DNA from: Oleisolibacter albus
GTDB lineage: Bacteria; Pseudomonadota; Alphaproteobacteria; Azospirillales; Azospirillaceae
Direction: 5' to 3'
DNA: 64,000 nt
Assembly (NCBI RefSeq): GCF_003336875.1
Contig: NZ_QGNJ01000003.1
Span: 248,001 to 312,000 of the forward strand
The position numbers and the translations under genes are program-made. The notes under the pieces are model-generated. The model did not search any database and was not told where the DNA came from. It saw nothing but the letters and a program-made list of their open reading frames with translations. Below, piece by piece: positions 33,466-43,308 of the stretch. The first letter of the stretch is position 1; each line of letters starts with the position of its first letter.

Positions 33466-33481
33466 TTCCGTTCGAGGCCGC

Positions 33482-34486
33482 ATGACCAGATCTCCCGCCG
33501 ATACGCCACCCATGCTGTCGCCCGAGGCCGGGTTCGACCTGAACCTGCTGCGCAGCTTCGCCATGATCGTGGATTGCGGCAGCTTCACCCGTGCAGCCGA
33601 GCGGCTGGGACGCACACAGTCCACCATCAGCCTGCAGATCAAGCGGCTGGAGGATGAGTTGCGCAAGCCCGTGTTCGAACGGGGCGTGCGCGGTCTGCAA
33701 TTGACGCCGGCCGGCGAGGTGCTGCTGGGCTTCGCCCGCCGCATCCTGGATCTGGCCGACGAGGCCCAGGCCCGCATCGCCGCCCCGGACATGCAGGGCA
33801 CAGTCCGGCTGGGTACGCCGGAGGATTTCGCCACTGTCCACCTGCCCGATGCGCTGGCCCGCTTCTCCCGTTCCCATCCGCGGGTCAGCCTGGAGGTCCG
33901 CTGCGACTTCACCTTGAACCTGCTGGACGGCTTCGCCCGCGGGGAATTCGATCTGGTGCTGGTGAAACGTGAACCGCAAGGGCCGGAAGGGGGCGTCAGA
34001 GTCTGGCGCGAACCGCTGGTCTGGGCGGATGGCCCGGCCGGCACGGGGGCCGTCAGCCGCCGGGACGGTGGACTGCCGCTGGTGCTGGCGCCGCGGCCCG
34101 ACGTCTATCGCAAGCGGGCGCTGGAGGCACTGGAACACGCCGGCATTCCCTGGCGCATCGTTTACACCAGCCCCAGCCTGGCCGGCATCCTGGCCGCGGT
34201 GCGGGCCGGGTTGGGCGTCACCGTCCTGCCGCGGGAGATGGTGCCCGACGGGTTCCGGGTACTGGAACGCGACCTGCCAGCATTGGCCGACACGGAAATC
34301 GCTCTCTACAAGGCGCCCGGCACTTTGTCAGCCGCGGCGGAGCGGCTGGCCGACCATCTGATCCGCTCCGTGGATGGAGGGCCGGACCCGTTGCCGGGCC
34401 GGCCCCCATCGGTTGCGCCTGCGCCGCTTTCGCCCCCGGTGGGGCCGCCTCTGGTGGTCCCGACATCGGGACCGGCGGAAGGATGA
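33482..34486 (+). CDS. LysR-family transcriptional regulator
   Basis: A 334-residue LysR regulator. The winged helix is at about 15-75 (DLNLLRSFAMIVDCGSFTRAAERLGRTQSTISLQIKRLEDEL). The effector-binding domain follows from about 100, with the usual GTVRLGTPEDF, FDLVLVKRE and GLGVTVLPREMV segments. A Pro-rich tail of about 30 residues (PLPGRPPSVAPAPLSPP) is unusual. The start at 33482 was preferred; 33512 is also possible. It follows icd in the same direction, 92 bp away with a hairpin between, so it may control icd or act elsewhere. The effector is unknown. Confidence 0.88.
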   Translation: MTRSPADTPPMLSPEAGFDLNLLRSFAMIVDCGSFTRAAERLGRTQSTISLQIKRLEDELRKPVFERGVRGLQLTPAGEVLLGFARRILDLADEAQARIAAPDMQGTVRLGTPEDFATVHLPDALARFSRSHPRVSLEVRCDFTLNLLDGFARGEFDLVLVKREPQGPEGGVRVWREPLVWADGPAGTGAVSRRDGGLPLVLAPRPDVYRKRALEALEHAGIPWRIVYTSPSLAGILAAVRAGLGVTVLPREMVPDGFRVLERDLPALADTEIALYKAPGTLSAAAERLADHLIRSVDGGPDPLPGRPPSVAPAPLSPPVGPPLVVPTSGPAEG

Positions 34487-34516
34487 ACAGGCAGGCAGTC
34501 TGCACCCGCCAAGGAC

Positions 34517-34870
34517 TCACAATTCAACGATGGGTGTGAAGCCACCATAGATCATGCGTTTGCCGTCGAAGGGCATGCTGGCGGGATCGGACTGCAACCG
34601 GGGATCGGCCATGACCTTGGCGGTGATGGCGTCGCGGTCCTCCCGCGAGCGGTAGACGATCCAGGAGAACACCACGATCTCATCGTCCTTGGCCTGGACG
34701 GCGCGGGGGAAGGACGTCAGTTCCCCGAACGGAACGTCGTCGCCCACGCATTCCACGAAGGCGATGGCGCCATACTCCATCCACAGGCGGCCAGCCCGGC
34801 TGGCCAGGTCCCTGTAGGCATCCATGTTCTGCTTCGGCACGGCCAGGACGAATCCGTCGACATAAGACAT
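34517..34870 (-). CDS. DUF1428 family protein (YbaA-like)
   Basis: A 117-residue cytoplasmic protein of ferredoxin-like alpha-beta fold. The opening MSYVDGFVLAVPKQNMDAYRDLA, the central GAIAFVECVGDDVP and the ending MPFDGKRMIYGGFTPIVEL are classic for DUF1428/YbaA. Its function is unknown. It converges with the LysR gene, 30 bp apart, and appears monocistronic. Confidence 0.92.
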   Translation of the reverse strand: MSYVDGFVLAVPKQNMDAYRDLASRAGRLWMEYGAIAFVECVGDDVPFGELTSFPRAVQAKDDEIVVFSWIVYRSREDRDAITAKVMADPRLQSDPASMPFDGKRMIYGGFTPIVEL

Positions 34871-35349
34871 GCATTCCTCCCTTGGTTTCTCGCTGCAAGG
34901 CCGGCCCGACCGTGTCTAGCCAGCATGCCGGCCTGCCTGGCACCAAGGCGTTCCGCCGCTTTGTGCGGCGTTGCCGGGTGCTGCGCGGGCCGACGGCAAT
35001 AAACACCGCACTGAGTGGAACTATTCCCTGCGGTCGCAGGTTTTCTGAGAAATGCCGAGTATTGTCACAATGTACCACAGAGGATGACGGTTTTCGCGCT
35101 GGATTGTCTGCCGATCATTATCTCGCAGCTGCGTAATAATCTGCGGTAGCCCTGGTCTTTATCCGCCTTATCGAAAGATGAAAGGGCCGTTTCTTTCCGC
35201 GGTATGCGAAGTACTCCCAGGTCCGATTGCAACGCCCCAGGAACCCTACGCCTGCAGGGCGGGTTCCTGCCGCGACCGCTCCGGCCGCACGGTCTGCATC
35301 CGCACCGGCGGCAACGGAGTTCTGCGACTGGCAATGAGGGATGATCGGA
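34871..35349. promoter_or_regulatory. Long leader region of the glycosyltransferase-mutase operon
   Basis: About 480 bp without a supported gene. The half near DUF1428 is ordinary GC-rich DNA, while 35040-35200 is AT-richer and likely carries the rightward promoter. A hairpin with 9-bp arms CAGGAACCC / GGGTTCCTG (35238-35269), with an inner CGCC/GGCG helix, sits about 80 nt before the operon start. It has no T tract, so it may be a leader structure. Confidence 0.4.
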
Positions 35350-37824
35350 ATGAGTTGGGCCGGCCCTTTCCAGGTTCATATCGGCAAGTCCCTGCGTACC
35401 GGCGGCCAGGGCAGCAGCACTCTCCCCGGCAGCCGGGTCCGCCACGGTGATCTGGTCTGTTTTTCCCATCTGCGCTGGAGCTTCGTCTTTCAGCGCCCCC
35501 AGCATCTGATGTCGCGCTTCGCCCGCACCCACCGGGTCTTCTTCGTCGAGGAGCCGGTGCCGACCGATGCGCCGCAGCCCTGGCTGGATGTACGCGAGGA
35601 GGCGGCCGTCGAGATCCTGGTGCCCCGCATCCCGGAGCGGGTGCTGGGCGATACCGCGGAAACGACGCTGATCCAGCGGATGCTGCTGGACCGGCACTTC
35701 GCCGCGGCCGGCGTGACGGCGCCGGTGCTCTGGTACTACACGCCGATGAGCCTGGCGTATTCCGACCACCTCAAGGCGTCGGTCATCATCTATGACTGCA
35801 TGGATGAGCTGTCGGCCTTCCGCGGTGCGCCGCCGGAACTGGTGGAGCGCGAGCGGATTCTGCTCGGCCGGGCCGATCTGGTCTTCACCGGCGGTGTCAG
35901 CCTGTACGAGGCCAAGCGTCCCCTGCACCATGATGTGCATGCCTTTCCCAGCAGCGTGGATGTGGCGCATTTCGCCGCTGCCCGCCGCCCGATGCCGGAC
36001 CCCACCGATCAGGCGGCGATCCCGCATCCGCGTGTCGGTTTCTATGGTGTTATCGACGAGCGGCTGGATATCGCCCTGCTGGATGCGGTCGCCGCCGCCC
36101 GCCCGGACCTGCACTTCGTCATGATCGGGCCGGTGGTGAAGATCGATCCGGCCCATCTGCCGCGGCGCCCGAACATCCATTATCTCGGCCCCAAGGTCTA
36201 TGACGAGCTGCCGCTCTATCTGGCCGGCTGGGACGTGGCGATGATGCCCTTCGCCCTGAACGAGTCCACCCGTTTCATCAGCCCGACCAAGACGCCGGAA
36301 TATCTGGCCGCCGGGCGGCCGGTGGTGTCCACCCCGGTCACGGATGTGGTGCGTGGCTATGGCGACAGTGGCGTGGTCCATATCGCCGGCGATGGGGACG
36401 GCTTCGTCAGGGCCATCGACACGGCCCTGGATTCAGGCCGTAGTGCCGATCGTCTCCAGGCCCGTATCGACCTGGTGCTGAGCAGCATGTCCTGGGACAG
36501 TACCTGGCAGCGCATGGTCGATGCCATCGCCCGGGCCCAGACCCGGGCGGCCGACAATGCCATCCTGTTGCGCCGCCCGCCGACGCAAAGGCCGGCCCTG
36601 GTGGAGAAGCGGAGCCGGCGCACCGGCTTCGATTATCTGATCGTCGGGGCAGGGTTCGCCGGCAGCGTGCTGGCCGAACGGCTGGCGTCCCAGTTGGGCA
36701 AGCGGGTGCTGATCATCGACAAGCGTCCGCATATCGCCGGCAATGCCTATGACTGCCATGATGGTGCGGGGCTGCTGATCCACCGCTACGGTCCCCACAT
36801 CTTCCACACCAATTCCACCCAGGTGGCGGAATACCTGTCCCGTTTCACCGAATGGCGGCCGTATCAGCATCGCGTGCTGGCCAAGGTGCGGGACCAGCTT
36901 GTGCCCATCCCCATCAACCTGACCACGCTGAACCGCCTGTACGGGCTGGAGCTGGATGAGGCGGGCGCGGCCCGGTTCCTGGCCGAACGTGCGGAGGCCG
37001 TGCCCAGCATCCGCACGTCAGAGGATGTGGTGGTCAGTCAGGTGGGACGGGAACTGTATGAGACCTTCTTCCGCGGCTACACCCGCAAGCAGTGGGGCGT
37101 GGACCCGGCGGCCCTGGACAAGGCCGTGACGGCGCGGGTGCCGACGCGTACCAACACGGACGACCGCTATTTCACCGACAGTTTCCAGAACATGCCGAAG
37201 CACGGCTATACCCGCATGTTCGAGCGGATGCTGGACCACCCCAACATCAAGATCATGCTGAACACGGATTTCGCCGAGATCCGCAACGAGGTCCAGTACG
37301 AGAAGCTGATCTATTCGGGACCCATCGACGAATTCTTCGATTATCGCTTCGGCAAGCTGCCCTACCGTTCGCTGACCTTCCGGCATGAGACGCTGGAGCG
37401 GGAGTGGCTGCAGCCCGTGGCCGTGGTCAATTATCCCGCGGAGGATGTGAGCCATACCCGCATCACCGAATACAAGCATCTGACCGGGCAGCAGAATCCA
37501 CGCACAAGCATCACCTACGAGTTCCCCTCCGCCGAAGGCGACCCGTACTATCCCGTGCCGCGGGCGGAAAATGCCGAACTGTACCGCCGCTATCAGGCCC
37601 TGGCCGATGCCACACCGAATGTGACCTTCGTCGGCCGGCTGGGCACCTACAGATATTACAATATGGATCAGGTGGTGGCGCAGGCACTTTCAGTGTTCAA
37701 TCGCATCGCGGCGGCCGAGCAGACGGGGACAGGCCTGCGACGCGCAGCGCAGGAATTGCGGGCGCAGGACCGGCACTTGGCCCTGGGGGCCGATGCCCGC
37801 CCCCAGGTGCCCGCGGCGGAATGA
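35350..37824 (+). CDS. Glycosyltransferase fused to UDP-galactopyranose mutase
   Basis: An 824-residue two-enzyme fusion. Residues about 35-400 are a GT-B glycosyltransferase-like module: HLRWSFVFQRPQHLMSRFAR at the N-domain, PTKTPEYLAAGRPVVSTPVTDV in the donor-site helix, and RVGFYGVIDERLD. Residues about 427-800 are a complete UDP-galactopyranose mutase: FAD motif VGAGFAGSVLAERLA, RYGPHIFHTN, YTRKQWG, TDDRYFTDSFQNMPKHGY, PYYPVPRAEN and RYYNMDQV. The mutase would make UDP-galactofuranose from UDP-galactopyranose and hand it to the fused transferase. ATG 35350 was chosen over 35341 because GAGGG abuts the latter. It is the first gene of a three-gene operon. Such fusions exist, but I do not know this operon's product. 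Confidence 0.9.
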   Translation: MSWAGPFQVHIGKSLRTGGQGSSTLPGSRVRHGDLVCFSHLRWSFVFQRPQHLMSRFARTHRVFFVEEPVPTDAPQPWLDVREEAAVEILVPRIPERVLGDTAETTLIQRMLLDRHFAAAGVTAPVLWYYTPMSLAYSDHLKASVIIYDCMDELSAFRGAPPELVERERILLGRADLVFTGGVSLYEAKRPLHHDVHAFPSSVDVAHFAAARRPMPDPTDQAAIPHPRVGFYGVIDERLDIALLDAVAAARPDLHFVMIGPVVKIDPAHLPRRPNIHYLGPKVYDELPLYLAGWDVAMMPFALNESTRFISPTKTPEYLAAGRPVVSTPVTDVVRGYGDSGVVHIAGDGDGFVRAIDTALDSGRSADRLQARIDLVLSSMSWDSTWQRMVDAIARAQTRAADNAILLRRPPTQRPALVEKRSRRTGFDYLIVGAGFAGSVLAERLASQLGKRVLIIDKRPHIAGNAYDCHDGAGLLIHRYGPHIFHTNSTQVAEYLSRFTEWRPYQHRVLAKVRDQLVPIPINLTTLNRLYGLELDEAGAARFLAERAEAVPSIRTSEDVVVSQVGRELYETFFRGYTRKQWGVDPAALDKAVTARVPTRTNTDDRYFTDSFQNMPKHGYTRMFERMLDHPNIKIMLNTDFAEIRNEVQYEKLIYSGPIDEFFDYRFGKLPYRSLTFRHETLEREWLQPVAVVNYPAEDVSHTRITEYKHLTGQQNPRTSITYEFPSAEGDPYYPVPRAENAELYRRYQALADATPNVTFVGRLGTYRYYNMDQVVAQALSVFNRIAAAEQTGTGLRRAAQELRAQDRHLALGADARPQVPAAE

Positions 37825-37833
37825 GGATTGCGC

Positions 37834-39015
37834 ATGCCTTTTGATCGACGTGACGCTTCGGACGCCGCTGTGCCAGCATCCCCGTTCCTGAGCTTCTTCC
37901 AGGGTGGGTTCGAGTGTTCCACCCACCGGCGACGGGACGGACGGCGGCTGGATCTTCTCGCCTCCACCGGCCATGACGATGCGGCGGCGGCGGACTACCG
38001 GGCCTTGGCCGGGCATGGCATCCGCACCGTGCGTGACGGGTTCCGCTGGCACAGGATCGAAACCGCCCCGGGACGCTATGACTGGTCCAGCGTGCTGCCC
38101 ATGCTGCGGGCGGCGCGGGAGACGGGAACCCAGGTGATCTGGGATCTGTGCCATTATGGCTGGCCGGACCATCTGGACATCTGGGACCCCGGTTTCGTCT
38201 TCGCTTTCGCCCGCTTCGCGCGCGCGGCGGCGCGGCTGGTGGCGGCGGAGACGGACGCACCGCCCCTGTGGTGCCCGGTGAACGAGATCTCCTTCTGGGC
38301 CTGGGCCGGGGGTGAGGTGGCGCGTTTCAATCCCCTGGCCCGCGGCCGCGGGGCGGAGTTGAAACGCCAGCTGGTCCGCGCCCACATCGCCGCCGTGGAG
38401 CAGGTGCGCCTGGTGGACCCCCGCGCCCGCATCATACAGGTCGATCCCGCCATCCATGTGGTGGGGCGGCCCGGGAGGTCCGGTGACCGGCGCGAGGCCG
38501 AGTGCTACCGCCTGGCCCAGTTCGAGGCCATGGACATGGTCACCGGCCGCATGTGTCCCGAGCTGGGCGGCGCGCCGGAGTGCCTGGACATCGTCGGTGT
38601 GAACTATTACGCCGATAATCAATGGTATATCGGCGGCAGGACCATCGAACCGGGGGCGGCGGACTATCGGCCCTTCCGGGAGATCCTGGCCGAATTCCAT
38701 GCCCGCTACGGCCGTCCCCTGCTGGTGGCGGAGACCGGGGCGGAGGGCGATGCCCGTGCGCCCTGGCTGCACTATGTGGCCGACGAGGTGGCGGCGGCCA
38801 TCGGCGGCGGAGTCCCGGTTCAGGGACTGTGTCTCTATCCCGTGCTGGATTATCCCGGCTGGGACAATGACCGGCACTGCCCCGTGGGACTGTTGGGCAA
38901 CCGGGATGCCGGCGGCGAAAGGCCGGTCCATGCGCCGCTGGCGGAGGCACTGGCCCGGCTGCAACCGCGGTTCGCGATGGCCGGTGATACCGTCCGCCGG
39001 GCCACGGCGGCCTGA
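37834..39015 (+). CDS. Glycoside hydrolase-like TIM-barrel protein (clan GH-A, family 1-like)
   Basis: A 393-residue protein resembling beta-glucosidase-like members of COG2723. FFQGGFECSTHR opens the barrel, and RDGFRWHRIE and WDLCHYGWPDHLDIW line the site. Candidate acid/base Glu151 is in CPVNEISFW and candidate nucleophile Glu300 in LLVAETGAEG. No signal peptide is visible, so it is likely cytoplasmic and could trim or transfer a glycan intermediate instead of degrading food sugars. ATG 37834 has GAGG 6 nt upstream, and the gap from the mutase gene is 9 bp. Related proteins in other bacteria are fused to dTDP-rhamnose reductase-like domains, but no such domain is present here. Confidence 0.82.
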   Translation: MPFDRRDASDAAVPASPFLSFFQGGFECSTHRRRDGRRLDLLASTGHDDAAAADYRALAGHGIRTVRDGFRWHRIETAPGRYDWSSVLPMLRAARETGTQVIWDLCHYGWPDHLDIWDPGFVFAFARFARAAARLVAAETDAPPLWCPVNEISFWAWAGGEVARFNPLARGRGAELKRQLVRAHIAAVEQVRLVDPRARIIQVDPAIHVVGRPGRSGDRREAECYRLAQFEAMDMVTGRMCPELGGAPECLDIVGVNYYADNQWYIGGRTIEPGAADYRPFREILAEFHARYGRPLLVAETGAEGDARAPWLHYVADEVAAAIGGGVPVQGLCLYPVLDYPGWDNDRHCPVGLLGNRDAGGERPVHAPLAEALARLQPRFAMAGDTVRRATAA

Positions 39016-39024
39016 CGGGCGGGG

Positions 39025-40803
39025 ATGGAGCCGATGTGGAGCGACGCAGCCATTCCCGGTACGCCGGTGCGCTTCCTGCTGCATTACATGCGGCGGCGAC
39101 CGCTGCAGTTCGGCGGCTTGTTCCTGCTGATCCTGGGGGCGGCCGGCTGCGCCGTGGCGGTCCAGTGGGGGATGAAGCTGCTGGTCGACGCCATGGCGTC
39201 GTCCGACCGGGCCACCGCCGATGTCTGGACGCCGCTGACCCTGTTCCTGGGGCTGATCCTGGCCGAGAATGTGCTGTGGCGCGCCGGTGGCTGGCTGGGC
39301 TGCCGTGCGGTGGTGGCCAGCGGCATCGACATCCGGCTGGACCTGTTCCGTCACCTCAGCGGCCATTCGCTGCGCTATTTCTCGCAGAACATGGTGGGAG
39401 CGCTGGGGGGACGCATCACCGCCACGGCCGGCGCCATCGGCAGCGTCCTCGGCACCCTGACCTGGAGCATCATGCCGCCGGTGATCGACTTCATCGGTGC
39501 CGTTATCGTGCTGACCACGGTCGATGGGCGCATGGGGCTGGCGCTGGTGCTGTTCGTCGCCATCACCGGCCTGTCGGTGCTGTGGTATGGCAGCCGAGGC
39601 CGTGGGCTGCACCGCCTCTATGCGGAGGAAGGGGCGCGCGTCGGCGGCGAACTGGTGGATGTGGTCTCCAACATCTGGACGGTGAAGGCCTTTTCCGCCC
39701 GGCAGCGCGAACATGCGCGCCTGAACCAGGCCCTGGGGATCGAGGGGCAGGCGCAGGTGCGCAGCTGGATGCATCTGGAGAAGACCCGTGTCCTGCACGA
39801 TCTCTGCCTGACCGTGCTGGCGGGCGCCATGCTGGTCTGGGTGGTGTCGCTGTGGCAGCGCGGCGGCGTCACGCCCGGCGACGTGGTCATGGTCAGCGCC
39901 CTGACCTTCCGCATCCTGCATGGCTCGCGCGATCTCGCCTTCGCCCTGGTGGGCATCACCCAGCAGCTTGGGGCCGTGGCCGACACCTTGCGCATCATCG
40001 CCAGGCCCCATGACGTGCCGGACCGGCCGGATGCCCGCCCGCCTGCGGCGGAATCCCGGGGCGAGGTGCGGCTGGAGGGTGTCACCTTCGCCCATGCCGG
40101 CCGGACGCCGCTGTTCCGCGATCTCGACCTGCATATCCCGGCCGGCCAGCGGCTGGGCGTGGTCGGGGCGTCGGGGGCGGGCAAATCGACGCTGCTGGCC
40201 TTGATCCAGCGGCTGGAGGATGTGCAGGAGGGGCGGGTGCTGATCGATGGCGAACCGGTCATAGCGCTGACCCAGGACGGGTTGCGGCGCAAGATCGCTG
40301 TGGTGCCGCAGGATGTCTCGCTCTTCCATCGCTCGGTGCTGGAGAACATCCGCTATGGCCGTCCGGACGCACCCGACACGGCGGTCCAGGCTGCGGCCCG
40401 GGCTGCCCGCTGCGACGACTTCGTGCGGTCGCTGCCCCAGGGCTATGACACGCTGGTGGGGGAACGGGGCATCCTGCTGTCCGGCGGGCAGCGCCAGCGC
40501 ATCGGCATCGCCCGCGCCTTTCTGAAGGACGCGCCCGTGCTGATCCTGGACGAGGCAACCTCCGCCCTGGATACGGCGTCTGAGATTGAGATCCAGCAGG
40601 CCCTGGATGGTCTGATGCGGGGACGGACCGTGGTGTCGGTGGCGCATCGCCTGTCCACCGTGGCCGGATTCGACCGCATCATCGTGCTGGTGGACGGCCA
40701 TATCGTCGAGGACGGGCCGCCGGGTGACCTGATCCGGCAGGGAGGTCCCTTCGCCCGCATGTGGCAGTTGCAGGCGCGCAGCCTGCCCACGGCCGCGGAA
40801 TAG
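39025..40803 (+). CDS. ABC exporter, fused permease-ATPase (MsbA/lipid-A-exporter type)
   Basis: A 592-residue half-transporter that would work as a homodimer. Six membrane helices lie within about 20-310. The ATPase domain (about 345-580) has Walker A GASGAGKST at about 380, Q-loop VPQDVSLFHRS, signature LSGGQRQRIGIARAF at about 483 and Walker B VLILDEATSALD. The H-loop reads VAHRLST. It starts 9 bp after the glycosidase-like gene and closes the operon, so it probably exports or flips the glycoconjugate made by the first two proteins. ATG 39034 is an alternative start. A bidirectional hairpin follows. Confidence 0.9.
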   Translation: MEPMWSDAAIPGTPVRFLLHYMRRRPLQFGGLFLLILGAAGCAVAVQWGMKLLVDAMASSDRATADVWTPLTLFLGLILAENVLWRAGGWLGCRAVVASGIDIRLDLFRHLSGHSLRYFSQNMVGALGGRITATAGAIGSVLGTLTWSIMPPVIDFIGAVIVLTTVDGRMGLALVLFVAITGLSVLWYGSRGRGLHRLYAEEGARVGGELVDVVSNIWTVKAFSARQREHARLNQALGIEGQAQVRSWMHLEKTRVLHDLCLTVLAGAMLVWVVSLWQRGGVTPGDVVMVSALTFRILHGSRDLAFALVGITQQLGAVADTLRIIARPHDVPDRPDARPPAAESRGEVRLEGVTFAHAGRTPLFRDLDLHIPAGQRLGVVGASGAGKSTLLALIQRLEDVQEGRVLIDGEPVIALTQDGLRRKIAVVPQDVSLFHRSVLENIRYGRPDAPDTAVQAAARAARCDDFVRSLPQGYDTLVGERGILLSGGQRQRIGIARAFLKDAPVLILDEATSALDTASEIEIQQALDGLMRGRTVVSVAHRLSTVAGFDRIIVLVDGHIVEDGPPGDLIRQGGPFARMWQLQARSLPTAAE

Positions 40804-40805
40804 GA

Positions 40806-40831
40806 AACGGCCGGGATCGCTCCCGGCCGTT
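40806..40831. terminator. Bidirectional terminator between the ABC exporter and a chemoreceptor
   Basis: AACGGCCGGGA (40806-40816) pairs perfectly with TCCCGGCCGTT (40821-40831) around TCGC. It lies just past the exporter stop and 28 nt past the chemoreceptor stop. Short T runs flank it on both strands. Confidence 0.65.
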
Positions 40832-40859
40832 CATATCCAGACTGCGGCGTCTGCGTGGT

Positions 40860-42887
40860 TTACGCGGCGCGGACGCTGGACAGGAACTTGTCCACTTCGT
40901 TGCGCAGCCCTTCGGCATTGCGCGACAGCTCGCCGGCGGCCGCCAGAACCTGCTCCGCCGCGGCGCCGGTTTCGGTGGCAGCCTGGCTGACGCCGGTAAT
41001 GTTGCCGGACATGTCGCGGGTGCCGCGGGCGGCCTCCTGCACATTGGCCGCGATGTCCTGAGTGGCCGCCCCCTGTTCCTCCACCGCCGCGGCAATGGTG
41101 GCGGAGATTTCGCTGACCCGGGTCACGGTGCTGCCGATGCCTTCGACCGCCTTGTGGGCGCCGCCGGTGGCGGTCTGGATCTCGACCACCTTGGCCTGGA
41201 TCTCGTCGGTGGCGCGGGCGGTCTGGGTCGCCAGCGCCTTCACCTCCGAAGCGACGACGGCGAAGCCCTTGCCGGCCTCGCCGGCGCGGGCCGCCTCGAT
41301 GGTGGCATTCAGTGCCAGCAGGTTGGTCTGGGCCGCGATCTCGCTGATCAGCTCGACCACCTGACCGATCTCGGCCGCCGCCTGCACCAGGCTTTCCATG
41401 GTCCGGGCGGTGCGCTCAGCCTCCTGCACCGCGTCGGTGGCGATGTTGCTGGACTGGGCGACCTGACGGCTGATCTCCTGGATCGAGGCCGACAGCTCCT
41501 CCGTGGCACCGGCCACGGTGTTGACATTGGCGCTGGCCTGCTCGGCGGCGGCGGCGACGGCGGTCGACTGGCTGCTGGCGTGCTGGGCGGTTCCGGTCAT
41601 GGCCGAGGCGGCAGACTGCATCTCGGTGGCGGCGGAGGCCACGGCCTCGACCATGCCCTTGACACTGGCTTCGAAGGCCTCGGCCAGACGCAGCCGTGCT
41701 TCGCGCCGTTCGCGCTGCGCCTGCTCGGCGGCATCCTTGGCCACGATTTCCATGTCGCGGTTGCGGACCATGCTTTCCTTGAACACCAGCACCGATTTGG
41801 CCATGGCGCCGACCTCGTCGCCACGCTCGGTGGCCGGGACAGAGGTGTGCAGGTCGCCGCCGGCCAATTGCTGCATCGCCGCCGTCAGGGCACGCACAGG
41901 CCGGCTGACCGAATGGGAGATCATGAACAGAGCCACGAAAAGGATGATCGCGATCACCGTCAGCGACACGAGGATGGTGGCGCGGGTGTCGATGCTGGAC
42001 CTTTCGATCTCATCCAGCCGGCTTGTCTGCTCGATGGCCGAGACATCGACGAAGCCGTTCACCCCGTCCATGACCTTCTCCCGGGTCGGAGTCGCATGGT
42101 TGAAGCGGATGTCGGTGACCTGCCGGTTCAGATCGCCCAGTTTCTTCGAGATCCCGACATAGGTGGTGAGAACCTCCTGTGCCGCCGTGGCCGGTGCTGC
42201 CAGAGACGGGACTTTCTGGAGATCCTGCAGGATCTTGTCGGCTTCGCTGCTGGATTTGCGCACGCGCTCCATCAGCTTGAGATCATTCTCGCTGAGAAAG
42301 CGCAGCGTGGCCCCGCGGGCATCATTATAAAGTTCGAGGACCCGGGCCACTTTGGCCGGTGCATCAGCAGGGGCCCCCGGAGCCGAGGCAGCCGTCGCCA
42401 GCATCCGCATCTTTTCCGCGACCTGCGGTCCGAGGCCGAACAGCTCATTCTGACGGACCCGCAACTGCTCGATGACCAGTTCCGTCACTTCGGCCAGAGA
42501 CTGGCGGTGCGCTTCCCAGGTTTCCGCCAGGGCGACCAGCCGGGCGCGCTGACCGGCACTGCTGCTCTCATCAATAATCTCTTTCAGCGATTCCGCCGCC
42601 TTGCCGGCGGCCTCGGCGACTGCAGCCCCGGCCGCGGTCGCCTCATCGACCGTCGAGGCCTGGTACATGTCGCGCAGCAGGGTGGCGCTTTGCAGCACCT
42701 TCACCTTGGCGTCCATGGCAATGCGCGAGGTTTCGGTCGCCTTGTTGACGGCAATGGCGTTGGTGATGGTCGCGGTGAGGGTCGTGTAAGCGATGGTGCC
42801 GAGGGCGACCATCATCACGACGGCCAGAACGGAGCTACCCAGGAGACGCGTGGTGATCGACGCATCGCGCAGGCGCTGGATAATCAT
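40860..42887 (-). CDS. Methyl-accepting chemotaxis protein with a large helical sensor (HBM-like)
   Basis: A 675-residue chemoreceptor. Helix 1 is at about 15-35. The periplasmic domain, about 265 residues and all helical, is long enough to be a helical bimodular (HBM) sensor. Helix 2 is at about 300-322, with HAMP at about 322-378. The signalling tip is [33 protein letters not shown], and the end FLSSVRAA matches the first chemoreceptor in the window. GGAG 8 nt before ATG 42887 supports this start; the open frame begins at 42941. HBM receptors of pseudomonads bind TCA intermediates, but the ligand here is unknown. Confidence 0.9.
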   Translation of the reverse strand: MIIQRLRDASITTRLLGSSVLAVVMMVALGTIAYTTLTATITNAIAVNKATETSRIAMDAKVKVLQSATLLRDMYQASTVDEATAAGAAVAEAAGKAAESLKEIIDESSSAGQRARLVALAETWEAHRQSLAEVTELVIEQLRVRQNELFGLGPQVAEKMRMLATAASAPGAPADAPAKVARVLELYNDARGATLRFLSENDLKLMERVRKSSSEADKILQDLQKVPSLAAPATAAQEVLTTYVGISKKLGDLNRQVTDIRFNHATPTREKVMDGVNGFVDVSAIEQTSRLDEIERSSIDTRATILVSLTVIAIILFVALFMISHSVSRPVRALTAAMQQLAGGDLHTSVPATERGDEVGAMAKSVLVFKESMVRNRDMEIVAKDAAEQAQRERREARLRLAEAFEASVKGMVEAVASAATEMQSAASAMTGTAQHASSQSTAVAAAAEQASANVNTVAGATEELSASIQEISRQVAQSSNIATDAVQEAERTARTMESLVQAAAEIGQVVELISEIAAQTNLLALNATIEAARAGEAGKGFAVVASEVKALATQTARATDEIQAKVVEIQTATGGAHKAVEGIGSTVTRVSEISATIAAAVEEQGAATQDIAANVQEAARGTRDMSGNITGVSQAATETGAAAEQVLAAAGELSRNAEGLRNEVDKFLSSVRAA

Positions 42888-43308
42888 TGTTTTACTCCAA
42901 TTCGGAAAGTCGCGGGCCGTTGACCGGCCGTCTGCCGTCAAGGGGGCAACGAGAGAAATGGGTCATAAGAATCGCATCAAATAGTAAACAAAATGTTTCC
43001 GAATCGGGGCGTTAAATCATTGATATAATAGTGCGATAGTTTCGTCGCGGAGCCATTTTCGATTCCATCCCCATCGCCTTGTCCGAAGCATCGTCACTCT
43101 TCCGCAGCTCCCGGCGATTGCCTTGTGGACATCCATGATCCCTTGTGCGTCTGCTCCTGCCGATCTCACAGACACCCTGTCGGTGGCGCCAGCGGCAGTA
43201 CGGGCTGGAAGCGCTTGGCCCTTGTCGCGGACGCGGAACCTCCGGCGCGGTCGGGATCGGCCCACCCGGCGCTCGTGCCAGGGGCGGATGCGCTTCTGCA
43301 TCGGCGCC
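42888..43308. other. Intergenic region downstream of arsH, with no supported gene
   Basis: This 421-bp region has an AT-rich part (42940-43045) next to the chemoreceptor start, including AAACA-AAA-TGTTT, which probably holds its promoter. The remainder contains a 32-bp copy of the acr3 3' end at 43265-43296. An open frame on the minus strand here is extremely Arg-rich and overlaps arsH, so I do not call it a gene. Confidence 0.4.
43265..43296 (-). repeat. Direct repeat copy 2 flanking arsH (remnant of the acr3 3' end)
   Basis: Thirty of 32 bases match 44109-44140. On the minus strand both copies encode K-R-x-R-P-W-x-E-R-R, which is the acr3 C-terminus in the other copy. arsH lies entirely between the two. 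Confidence 0.65.

Noticed and set aside
35238-35269. Known riboswitch before the glycosyltransferase-mutase operon
   Set aside because: A single hairpin with a small inner helix and no T tract or recognised motif; listed only as a leader structure.
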